Of a DNA stretch of 6,738 nt, positions 1 to 6,623 are shown piece by piece. Position 1 is the stretch's first letter; each line of letters begins with the position of its first letter. The translations under genes were made by a program, and so were the position numbers. The notes beneath the pieces were generated by a model. That model had not been told where the DNA came from. It saw only the letters and a list, made by a program, of their open reading frames with translations, and made no database searches. Source of the stretch: Sphingomonadaceae bacterium (GTDB taxonomy: Bacteria; Pseudomonadota; Alphaproteobacteria; Sphingomonadales; Sphingomonadaceae). The stretch is taken from NCBI GenBank assembly GCA_947451875.1, contig CANGBE010000083.1, positions 1 through 6,738 on the forward strand, in the 5' to 3' direction.

Positions 1-25
1 GCATTTAAATGGCGGTTTTTGGCTA

Positions 26-1204
26 ATGAGACGTTCTTCGATCAGAATCGTCGTGGTTGCACTCTGCCTGTTTGCCGGCGGATGTCAGAATGCAGGCGGT
101 GACAAAGCGGGCAAGGATCGAGGACCGCCTGAGGTTGGCTATCGCGTCATGCGCCCCACCACTGTGGTGCTTACCGCCGAGTTGCCGGGCCGCATCAGCG
201 CATTTCAGACTGCCGAGGTTCGCCCGCAGATTACTGGCCTGATCCAGCGGCGCTTATTCACTGAGGGCTCCTATGTCCGGGCGGGGCAGCCGCTCTACCA
301 GATCGATTCAAGCATCTACCGGGCAGCGGCTTCTCAGGCCGAGGCAAATCTGGCCAGCGCTCGCGCAAATGAAGCGGCGGCGGCTGCGCGTGCAGATCGC
401 TACCGACCCTTGGCCGTTGAGCAGGCCATCTCTCAGCAGGACTATACCGATGCGCTGGCAGCGGCGAGGGTAGCGCGCGCTGCGATCAATCAGACCACTG
501 CCGCGCTAAGTGCGGCTAGAACGAACCTACGTTTTACCACCGTCCCGGCTCCGATTTCGGGGCGGATTGGGCGATCGCTCTCAACTGAGGGCGCACTGGT
601 TACGTCAAACCAAGTTGGGCCACTGGCGGTAATTTCGGTGCTCGATCCCGTCTATGTTGATCTGCAGCAGAGTGCTGGCGACCTGCTTCGCCTACGCAAG
701 CTGTTGGCGGCGGGAAGCAGTGCGGCGCCGCTGTCGGCTGAAGTGCGGCTCAAACTGGATGGCGGCAGCGACTATGGCATAACAGGACGCGTTGAGTTTT
801 CGGAAGTAACGTCCGATCCGGCGACCGGCACCGTCACCTTGCGGGCACGTTTCGCGAATCCGCAAGGCCTGCTTCTGCCCGGCATGTTTGTCCGTGCGAC
901 ATTTGCTCAGGCGAGCCAGGCCGGAGCTTTCCTCGTTCCGCAAGTGGCGCTTACTCGCGATGCCAAGGGTGTAGCTCAGGTCTTTGTTATCGGGCCGGAT
1001 AACAAGGCAGTTCGTCGCCCAGTTACGACAGAACGCACGCAGGGCGACGCCTGGGTAGTGACTGACGGCCTGAAAGATGGTGACAGGGTCATCACGCAAG
1101 GTGTTGGCAAGGTGAAGCCGGGGCAGCCAGTTAAGCCTGTCGCGGAAAATGCGCCAGAAGGCGGCAACAAACCAAAGGGCAGCGTCCCGGGCAAGACGGG
1201 CTGA
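26..1204 (+). CDS. RND efflux periplasmic adaptor subunit (membrane fusion protein, AcrA/MexA family), lipoprotein
   Basis: This 392-residue protein is the periplasmic adaptor that links the inner-membrane RND pump to the outer-membrane channel. A short lipoprotein signal peptide ends in AGGC, with C20 as the lipidated cysteine, so it should be anchored to the inner membrane. The order is that of AcrA: first lipoyl half about 62-97, with the family hallmark VRPQITG at 65-71; an Ala-rich coiled-coil hairpin about 98-170; second lipoyl half about 172-205 (VPAPISGRIG at 173-182); beta-barrel about 206-295, with DPATGTV at 264-270 and LLPGMFVRA at 283-291; and a membrane-proximal domain to about 372. 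A Gly/Lys/Pro-rich tail follows. Length is close to AcrA. The ATG at 26 gives the complete signal peptide, although no strong Shine-Dalgarno sequence is visible upstream. It is the first gene of the operon, 7 bp before the pump gene. Substrate cannot be told from the sequence. Confidence 0.96.
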   Translation: MRRSSIRIVVVALCLFAGGCQNAGGDKAGKDRGPPEVGYRVMRPTTVVLTAELPGRISAFQTAEVRPQITGLIQRRLFTEGSYVRAGQPLYQIDSSIYRAAASQAEANLASARANEAAAAARADRYRPLAVEQAISQQDYTDALAAARVARAAINQTTAALSAARTNLRFTTVPAPISGRIGRSLSTEGALVTSNQVGPLAVISVLDPVYVDLQQSAGDLLRLRKLLAAGSSAAPLSAEVRLKLDGGSDYGITGRVEFSEVTSDPATGTVTLRARFANPQGLLLPGMFVRATFAQASQAGAFLVPQVALTRDAKGVAQVFVIGPDNKAVRRPVTTERTQGDAWVVTDGLKDGDRVITQGVGKVKPGQPVKPVAENAPEGGNKPKGSVPGKTG

Positions 1205-1211
1205 TCGCGGC

Positions 1212-4200
1212 ATGTCACGCATTTTCATCGATCGCCCGATCTTTGCCTGGGTGATCGCTATCATCATCATGCTGCTGGGTCTCGGCGGCATTTTTTCGCT
1301 GCCGGTTGAGCAATTTCCCGACATTGCGCCGCCGCAGGTCAATATTCGCGCCAACTATCCGGGCGCGTCTTCCGCTACACTAGAGACCAGCGTAACGCAG
1401 GTCATCGAACAGCAGCTGACCGGGGTCGATGGCCTGCTCTATTTCAGCTCCACTTCCAGCGCGCGCGGCAGTGTTAACATCACCGCCACATTCGAAAAGG
1501 GAATCAACCCTGATATTGCCCAGGTGCAAGTGCAGAACAAAGTTCAGCAAGCGCTTCCACGTCTGCCGCAGGCGGTTCAGCAGCAGGGGGTGAATGTCAC
1601 CAAGTCTAACCCCGACTTCCTGATGATCATCGGTCTTGCAGATACTACTGACCGACTGACAAATATCGATATCTCGGACTACATGGTCAGCAACTTGCAA
1701 GACTCCATTGGCCGAATTGACGGTGTGGGCGAAACCAACGTCTTCGGTTCGCAATATGCGATGCGGATATGGCTCGATCCGATCCGTCTCTCCGGCTATT
1801 CGCTGATGCCTACGGATGTAATCTCTTCTATTACTGCACAGAATACGGAAGTCTCTGCCGGCGAAATTGGTGCCACGCCTTCATCGCAAGGTCAGATGCT
1901 CAACGCCACCGTTACCGCGCAATCGCGACTTTCAACGCCTGATCAATTCGCCCGAATCGTCGTTAAAACCTTGCCCGATGGCGGGACAGTGCAACTGAAG
2001 GATGTGGCCCGCATTGAACTCGGAGCAGAGAACTATGGTGTAAGCAGCCGCATCAATGGGCATCCTGGTGCCGGACTTGCTGTCAATCTGGCGCCTGGCG
2101 CGGATGCACTTAAGACCGCTGAACTGGTAAAGCAGGAAGTCGCCCGCCGATCTGCAGATTTTCCGGCTGGAGTAACCTACTCGTTCCCTCAGGACACGAC
2201 GATCTTCATCAAGAAGTCGATCAAAGATGTCGTCATCACTCTGCTTGAGGCGTCATTTCTGGTGATCGTTGTCATCTTTGTTTTCCTGCAAAGCTGGCGA
2301 GCAACGCTGATTCCTGCGGTCGCTGTGCCGGTGGTTTTGCTTGGCACCTTCGCGGTCTTTTCTGCGGCCGGCTTTACTATCAACACTTTGACAATGTTCG
2401 GACTTGTACTTGCCATTGGCTTGCTGGTGGACGATGCAATCGTCGTTGTCGAAAATGTCGAGCGACTGATGCGAGAGAATCCGCAGATGACGCCGCGCGA
2501 AGCGACCATCCAGTCGATGGGCGAAATTCAGGTGGCCTTGATTGCAATCGCCATGGTGCTTTCGGCGGTGTTCCTGCCGATGGCATTCTTCGGCGGGTCA
2601 ACCGGAGTTATCTACCGGCAGTTTTCGCTCACAATAGTCTCGGCAATGGTTCTTTCGGTGATCGTCGCACTAGTGCTCAGTCCAGCGCTCACCGCCACCC
2701 TGCTAAAGCGTCATGAGGATGAAGACCATACTGGCTTCATGGGGCGCAACAGTTTGCGTATGCGCGAATGGTTTGACCGGAATTTTTCCCGGCTTGTCGC
2801 TTGGCATCAGGAACGGGTGACCAGTGTGGTGGACCGCAAGCGCCGGTTCGTCGGAATATATGCGGCCATACTAGTCTTGTTGGTTATCCTGTTCATCCGC
2901 CTGCCGACCGGGTTTTTGCCAACCGAAGATCAGGGGCTTGCACAGTTGTCGTTCAATTTGCCGGCAGGTGCCACGCTTGAGCGAACCCGCGGAGCGCAAC
3001 TGGCCATCGAAAAGCGTCTGCTCAGTCACGAAAATGCCAATATTGAGACTTTGCTGGTGGTTGCGGGCGGCGGCGGTGGCGGACCCGGCGCTCAGAATCT
3101 TGGCCGAGGCTTCATCGCACTAAAAGATTGGGATGCACGGCCCGGTGCCGAGAATACAGCCGATGCCATTTCGCGCCGAGTTACCAAAGCATTGTCGAAT
3201 ATGCGGGATGTAGAAGCCTTTGTTACCGTCCCCGGCGCCGTGCGCGGGCTTGGACAATCGTCCGGTTTTACGGCTGAACTTCTCAATTCTGGCGGGCTCA
3301 GCCGTGAGCAGTTCACCAAGGTTCAGGGTGATATTATCACCGATGCGCGCGCCGAAGCTGGTTTGGCCAATGTTCGCCTATCAAGCCTACCCGACCAGCC
3401 AACGTTGAAGATTGACGTCGATACGCAGAAGCTAGCAGCACTTGGTCTAAATCAAGGCGATGTAAACGCTACGCTTTCCACCGCTTGGGGTGGGCGCTAT
3501 GTCAACGACTTCAACGATAAGGGCCGGGTAAAGCGCGTCTACGTGCAGGGTGACGCTCCCTATCGTGCCGCGCCTGAAGATCTCGCCAGTTGGCAGGTGC
3601 GTGGCAACAGCGGGCAGATGGTGCCATTCTCTGCTTTCTCCAACATTTCCTGGAGCGTTGCGCCAAGTTCCTTGAGCCGGTTTAACGGCATTCCAAATTT
3701 TGAGTTCAACGGTCAGGCATCTCCGGGCGCAAGTTCAGGCGATGCGATGAACACCTTCAGCAAGATCGTCGACAAATATCCCGGTGTAACCCTCGCCTGG
3801 GCCGGAGCCTCTTATCAGGAGCGCTTGTCTTCAGGGCAGGCTCCGCTGCTGTACGCGGTGTCGCTGATGGTCGTGTTCCTCTGCCTTGCCGCACTTTATG
3901 AAAGCTGGTCGATCCCGGTCGCAGTCCTTCTGGTGATTCCGCTCGGTCTTGTCGGCGCGGTCTTCGCCGTCACTCTGCGGGGCTTGCAGAACGATATCTA
4001 CCTGCAGATCGGTCTGCTAACCACCATGGGGCTTGCGGCTAAGAATGCCATTCTGATGATTGAATTTGCCGATCAGGAGGAAAAAAAGGGCAAGCGCATC
4101 ATCGAAGCTGCGCTGATGGCTGCCAAGATTCGCCTGCGGCCGATCCTGATGACCAGCTGCTCGTTCATTTTCGGCGTGCTGCCGCTTGCCCTTGCAACAG

Positions 4201-4385
4201 GTGCAGGTGCGAACAGTCGGATTGCCATCGGCACCTCGGTGATCGGCGGTATGCTTACCGCGACACTGCTGGCCGTGTTTTATATTCCGATGTTCTTCGT
4301 GATGGTGCGACGAACCACGCGCGATGCTCTGGCCAAACTCCACCACCGCCACGAAGTGGCGGCAGCAGGGGAGCCGGGCGAATGA
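1212..4385 (+). CDS. RND multidrug efflux transporter, permease subunit (HAE1 family, AcrB/MexB-like)
   Basis: This is a 1057-residue inner-membrane proton/drug antiporter, expected to work as a trimer. I chose the ATG at 1212 because MSRIFIDRPIFAW matches the cytoplasmic start of AcrB homologues; an ATG at 1149 would add 21 non-conserved residues inside the upstream gene. TM1 is about 10-28. The TM4 motif GLLVDDAIVVVENVER places the proton-carrying aspartates at 407 and 408, the same numbers as in AcrB. K944 (GLAAKNAILMIEFAD) and R974 (RLRPILMTS) correspond to AcrB K940 and R971. Binding-pocket phenylalanines F136 and F178 are kept. The loop at 616-628 is unusual: six glycines (619-624) replace the AcrB switch loop, and AcrB F610 aligns with a leucine. 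The end (TGAGANSRIAIGTSVIGGM, then FYIPMFFVMVRR) is typical of the family. The stop overlaps the channel start. It is clearly an HAE1-type pump, but substrates are not predictable. Confidence 0.97.
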   Translation: MSRIFIDRPIFAWVIAIIIMLLGLGGIFSLPVEQFPDIAPPQVNIRANYPGASSATLETSVTQVIEQQLTGVDGLLYFSSTSSARGSVNITATFEKGINPDIAQVQVQNKVQQALPRLPQAVQQQGVNVTKSNPDFLMIIGLADTTDRLTNIDISDYMVSNLQDSIGRIDGVGETNVFGSQYAMRIWLDPIRLSGYSLMPTDVISSITAQNTEVSAGEIGATPSSQGQMLNATVTAQSRLSTPDQFARIVVKTLPDGGTVQLKDVARIELGAENYGVSSRINGHPGAGLAVNLAPGADALKTAELVKQEVARRSADFPAGVTYSFPQDTTIFIKKSIKDVVITLLEASFLVIVVIFVFLQSWRATLIPAVAVPVVLLGTFAVFSAAGFTINTLTMFGLVLAIGLLVDDAIVVVENVERLMRENPQMTPREATIQSMGEIQVALIAIAMVLSAVFLPMAFFGGSTGVIYRQFSLTIVSAMVLSVIVALVLSPALTATLLKRHEDEDHTGFMGRNSLRMREWFDRNFSRLVAWHQERVTSVVDRKRRFVGIYAAILVLLVILFIRLPTGFLPTEDQGLAQLSFNLPAGATLERTRGAQLAIEKRLLSHENANIETLLVVAGGGGGGPGAQNLGRGFIALKDWDARPGAENTADAISRRVTKALSNMRDVEAFVTVPGAVRGLGQSSGFTAELLNSGGLSREQFTKVQGDIITDARAEAGLANVRLSSLPDQPTLKIDVDTQKLAALGLNQGDVNATLSTAWGGRYVNDFNDKGRVKRVYVQGDAPYRAAPEDLASWQVRGNSGQMVPFSAFSNISWSVAPSSLSRFNGIPNFEFNGQASPGASSGDAMNTFSKIVDKYPGVTLAWAGASYQERLSSGQAPLLYAVSLMVVFLCLAALYESWSIPVAVLLVIPLGLVGAVFAVTLRGLQNDIYLQIGLLTTMGLAAKNAILMIEFADQEEKKGKRIIEAALMAAKIRLRPILMTSCSFIFGVLPLALATGAGANSRIAIGTSVIGGMLTATLLAVFYIPMFFVMVRRTTRDALAKLHHRHEVAAAGEPGE
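4075..4088 (+). other. AGGAGG followed by in-frame A AAA AAG heptamer (possible slippery site)
   Basis: Within the pump gene, AGGAGG (4075-4080) is followed by seven adenines and a G. In the reading frame the codons are GAA-AAA-AAG, which is the X XXY YYZ arrangement of the dnaX -1 frameshift site. The -1 frame has no stop from 4088 to the channel ATG at 4382 (98 codons) and is the frame of that gene. The Shine-Dalgarno-like sequence sits only one base from the heptamer, whereas dnaX has about ten, so efficient frameshifting is doubtful. It encodes QEEKKGK in the cytoplasmic loop between TM10 and TM11. Chance is the default explanation. Confidence 0.25.
4367..4373 (+). promoter_or_regulatory. 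Ribosome binding site for the outer-membrane factor gene
   Basis: AGGGGAG, 8 nt before the ATG at 4382, is a good Shine-Dalgarno match and the clearest in the operon. It lies inside the last codons of the pump gene and supports the start whose ATG overlaps the pump stop (ATGA). Ribosomes finishing the pump could re-initiate here, or new ones could load directly. Confidence 0.7.
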
Positions 4386-5776
4386 TTGCGCGGCGTTCAC
4401 TGATGGCGATCAGCCTTGCCGCGCTGATGCTTGGTGCCTGCTCGATGCAGCCAACCTATGTCAGGACTGAATTGCCGGTGCCGGGCAACTGGCCGGTCGG
4501 CGATGCCTATCTGCGCTCAAGCGAAGCTGCGCTGCCAAGCTATAACTGGCATGGCGTCTTTGCCGATCCGCGGCTGCAGGCGCTCATCACGCAGGCGCTT
4601 GCCAATAATCAGGATGTCAAACGCGCCGCAGCCAATATCGAGGCGGCGCGAGCGCAATACCAGATCCAGCGATCTGAACTCTTGCCTCAGCTCGACATAT
4701 CTAGCACCTATCGGCGCTCAGACAGTTCGGGGCCGGCGCAGGATTCATTCGCAGCGCAAGGCAGCATTTCTGGCTATGAGCTTGATCTATTCGGCCGCCT
4801 GCGGTCGCTTTCAGGCGCAGCGCAAGACAAGTACTTCGCCAGTGAGGCGGCATCGCGCGCTACCCGGCTGACTCTGGTCTCTGACGCGGTGACGGCTTGG
4901 TTGAAATATGCAGCCGACTCGACCCTGCTCACCATCGCCAGCAACACGGCGGCAGATGCGCGCGAAAGCCTGCGGTTGACCAAGCTGCGCCTTGATGGCG
5001 GCATCGCGCCGCGGTCTGATATGCGTCAGGCGGAAATCGTCTTGCGCACAGCCGAGGCTGATATAGCGGCACAGACGACTGCCGTGGCGCAAGATGCCAA
5101 CGCGCTCCGTTTGCTGGTGGGCAGCGACATTGCGCCGGAAAACCTCTCAAACACCATCGGTGATGCGGCGGGTAAGCTGCGCGAAGTTCCGGCAGGGCTG
5201 GATTCAACGATTCTGCTGCGCCGCCCAGATGTGCTTGAAGCAGAATGGCAATTACGGGCTGCCAACGCTCAGATCGGCGCGGCGCGCGCTGCCCTGTTTC
5301 CTAAGATTAGCCTGACCGGATTACTTGGCTTTGCCTCAACATCGCTGGGTGGCTTGTTCAATTCGGGCAATTTCGCTTGGTCTGCCGGTGGAACAGCGAG
5401 CTATCCCATCTTCAATGGTGGCGGCAGTAAGGCAGGTGTTGCCCTGAGCGAGGCGCAGCGCGATGCCGCGTTGGCAAGCTATCGCAAGGCAATCCAGTCC
5501 GCCTTCGCCGATGTCGGCAATGCTCTGGCTCGGCGCGGAACCATCGAGGCGCAGGTCGAAGCGGTTTCACAAGGTCGTGATGCCGCTGCAGACAACCTCC
5601 ATCTTGCGGATTTGCGCTATAAGGGTGGCAGGGACAGCTATTTACAGGAACTGACGGCACGGCAGGCGCTGTATTCGGCAGAGCGCTCACTGGTAGCAAC
5701 GCAGCTTCTTCGGGCAACAAACCTTGTATCCCTCTACCGTTCACTAGGCGGAGACGCTTCGCTAGGCGACCAGTGA
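4382..5776 (+). CDS. RND efflux outer-membrane factor lipoprotein (OprM/NodT family, TolC superfamily)
   Basis: This 464-residue protein forms the outer-membrane channel and periplasmic tunnel of the pump, presumably as a trimer. The signal peptide ends in the lipobox LGAC, with C20 as the lipidated residue, as in OprM and NodT and unlike TolC. Two outer-membrane-efflux-protein repeats are visible. In the first, GYELDLFGRLRSL at 131-143 is the usual (A)YEVDLFGR motif, and ARESLRLTKLRLDGG follows at 193-207. The second starts near LLRRPDVLEAEWQLRAANAQ (278-297), with ARAALFPKISLTG at 301-313, the strand region SYPIFNGG at 340-347, and LADLRYKGGRDSYLQEL near the end. The C-terminus LYRSLGGD matches the common LYRALGGGW ending. 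Length is near that of OprM. The start overlaps the pump stop by four bases and has a good ribosome binding site. No terminator hairpin follows the TGA, and the convergent tRNA fragment begins 36 bp later. Confidence 0.96.
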   Translation: MIARRSLMAISLAALMLGACSMQPTYVRTELPVPGNWPVGDAYLRSSEAALPSYNWHGVFADPRLQALITQALANNQDVKRAAANIEAARAQYQIQRSELLPQLDISSTYRRSDSSGPAQDSFAAQGSISGYELDLFGRLRSLSGAAQDKYFASEAASRATRLTLVSDAVTAWLKYAADSTLLTIASNTAADARESLRLTKLRLDGGIAPRSDMRQAEIVLRTAEADIAAQTTAVAQDANALRLLVGSDIAPENLSNTIGDAAGKLREVPAGLDSTILLRRPDVLEAEWQLRAANAQIGAARAALFPKISLTGLLGFASTSLGGLFNSGNFAWSAGGTASYPIFNGGGSKAGVALSEAQRDAALASYRKAIQSAFADVGNALARRGTIEAQVEAVSQGRDAAADNLHLADLRYKGGRDSYLQELTARQALYSAERSLVATQLLRATNLVSLYRSLGGDASLGDQ

Positions 5777-5812
5777 GATTGGCCGACGGGGTGTTTCTGG
5801 ATTTTGAAAGTA

Positions 5813-5858
5813 TGGTGCCGGCTACAAGATTCGAACTCGTGACCCCCTGATTACAAAT
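5813..5858 (-). other. 3' fragment of tRNA-Thr(UGU); attachment site (att) of an integrated element
   Basis: On the minus strand this segment reads as the 3' part of a tRNA-Thr. The loop TTTGTAA carries anticodon TGT (5853-5855), followed by stem half TCAGG, a variable region, T-arm ACGAG-TTCGAAT-CTTGT (five pairs, one G.T), acceptor half AGCCGGC, discriminator A and an encoded CCA. Upstream on that strand similarity stops at about position 31. No D-arm and no 5' acceptor half (GCCGGCT) are present, so this cannot be a functional tRNA. Repeats running from the anticodon loop to the 3' end are typical crossover segments of tyrosine recombinases that target tRNA genes. The missing 5' side faces the integrase, so the mobile element should lie at higher coordinates. 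The assignment to Thr(UGU) rests on the anticodon and resemblance to bacterial tRNA-Thr. Confidence 0.85.
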
Positions 5859-5868
5859 TAGAGATAAT
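5839..5868 (+). promoter_or_regulatory. Possible integrase promoter overlapping the att site
   Basis: GTGACC (5839-5844) and GATAAT (5863-5868), separated by 18 bp, resemble a sigma-70 -35/-10 pair pointing towards the integrase. The -35 element lies inside the tRNA fragment, so excision or integration would change what surrounds this promoter. The leader to the integrase ATG would be about 120 nt. The match is imperfect and by eye only. Confidence 0.22.
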
Positions 5869-5965
5869 CCCGACGGTGGTCTGCGGGCATATGGCCGAAA
5901 ACCTGACTATTTCTGGGGTTTATACCCACCCTTTCCCATTGCTGTCCACGCCAATTCTCGCTACC
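5859..5965. other. Non-coding junction between att site and integrase
   Basis: This leader has no convincing reading frame. Its visible structure is a small dyad, GGGT-TTAT-ACCC, at 5916-5927. On the minus strand it reads GGTGGGTATAAACCCC, which resembles the GGGTATA-containing repeats often seen beside DUF4102-type integrases and could be an arm-type recombinase or excisionase site. Only one copy was seen. Confidence 0.35.
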
Positions 5966-5995
5966 GTGATTGCTGAGAGGTATCCTAGCAATCAC
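5966..5995. repeat. Perfect 9-bp inverted repeat at the integrase start
   Basis: GTGATTGCT (5966-5974) and AGCAATCAC (5987-5995) are exact inverse complements with a 12-bp spacer (GAGAGGTATCCT), ending one base before the ATG at 5997. In DNA it could be an operator for a dimeric repressor or excisionase. In RNA it would form a hairpin whose loop holds the only Shine-Dalgarno-like bases (GAGAGG), 16 nt from the ATG. Either would suit tight control of an integrase. The function is inference; the repeat itself is certain. Confidence 0.7.
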
Positions 5996-5996
5996 C

Positions 5997-6623
5997 ATGC
6001 GTATTACGAAAAGCTCAGTTGACGCGGTCGAGCCGGGCGCGAAGGACCGCCTGCTGTGGGACGATCGGCTGCCCGGCTTCGGCTGCAAGGTCACGCCCAA
6101 GGGTTCGAAGGTCTTCGTCTACCAGTACCGACTGGGGGGCAGGGGTTCACCTGTGCGGCGATACACCATCGGCAAGTTCGGGCCGATCACGGCAGAGCAG
6201 GCTCGGCGCGAGGCCGAGACGCTAGCACTCAAGGTCGCGCAGGGCGCCGACCCGCAGCGTGTGAAGGTCGAGACGGCGCGCATCGCCATCGATCTAGCGT
6301 TCAGCGCCTACGTTGATCGGTTTCACGCCGCTTACCTCACCAAGGAGTGGCCTGCCAGTCAGCGTGATGCGCTGGCGCTGCTGCGCCGCTACGCTGCGCC
6401 AGTTCTGGGCAACAAGCCTCTGCCCGAAATTACGCGCAAAGACATCACGGCCGTTCTGGCTGGCGCAGGCGACAAGGTGGCAACTGCCAGCCTTCTGTTT
6501 GCAACGCTGCGAAGGATGATGCGTTGGGCTGTCAATCAGGGCGACCTTGAGCGTTCGCCTACGTTCGTCGAAAAACCAATCCAACGTGGGCTGAAGTCAT
6601 GGAAACAGGCCTCTCGGTCCTAG
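5997..6623 (+). pseudogene. Truncated tyrosine recombinase (DUF4102/P4-type site-specific integrase), catalytic domain missing
   Basis: This 208-residue frame is the N-terminal half of a phage/island integrase that would insert DNA at a tRNA 3' end. Residues about 1-88 match the DUF4102 arm-DNA-binding domain: LLWDDRLPGFGCKVTPKGSKVFVYQYR, then RRYTIGKFGPITAEQARREAETL and VAQGADP. Residues about 97-190 look like the SAM-like core-binding domain, ending LRRMMRWAVNQGDLERSP. Intact relatives are about 400 residues and continue into a catalytic domain with an R-H-R-Y set. Here similarity ends near residue 190 (about nt 6565), an unrelated tail follows, and TAG ends the frame at 6621-6623. No catalytic motif appears in any forward frame before the window ends. 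The ATG at 5997 fits the family start; an in-frame TTG at 5970 lies inside the inverted repeat and adds nine non-conserved residues. It sits next to the tRNA-Thr fragment, its likely former target. It is almost certainly inactive alone. Confidence 0.85.

Noticed and set aside
1..25. ATTTAAAT palindrome (3-10) as an operator or promoter element
   Set aside because: It is an 8-bp AT palindrome in only 25 bp of visible upstream sequence, too little to support a regulatory call.
1149..1211. Upstream ATG extending the pump by 21 residues
   Set aside because: The extension is basic, non-hydrophobic and lies inside the adaptor gene; the family start is the MSRIFIDRPIFAW Met at 1212, which also gives AcrB-like residue numbering.
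692..1354. 220-residue minus-strand reading frame
   Set aside because: It is antisense to the adaptor gene and the start of the pump gene, both strongly conserved, and has no recognisable domain.
4017..4400. 127-residue minus-strand reading frame
   Set aside because: It is antisense to conserved TM10-TM12 of the pump; the His/Arg/Cys-rich composition is typical of a shadow frame.
5744..5768. Direct repeat CTAGGCG, two copies 18 bp apart
   Set aside because: It falls within the channel gene's C-terminal SLGGDASLGD and is explained by the repeated amino acids.
5777..5812. Terminator after the efflux operon
   Set aside because: No stem-loop with a T-run is visible in these 36 bp; termination may be Rho-dependent or lie further on.
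5813..5890. A complete tRNA gene
   Set aside because: The sequence 5' of the anticodon stem on the minus strand shows no D-arm and no acceptor half able to pair with AGCCGGC.
5970..5996. TTG start for the integrase
   Set aside because: It adds nine non-conserved residues, has no Shine-Dalgarno and lies inside the inverted repeat; ATG 5997 fits the family start.
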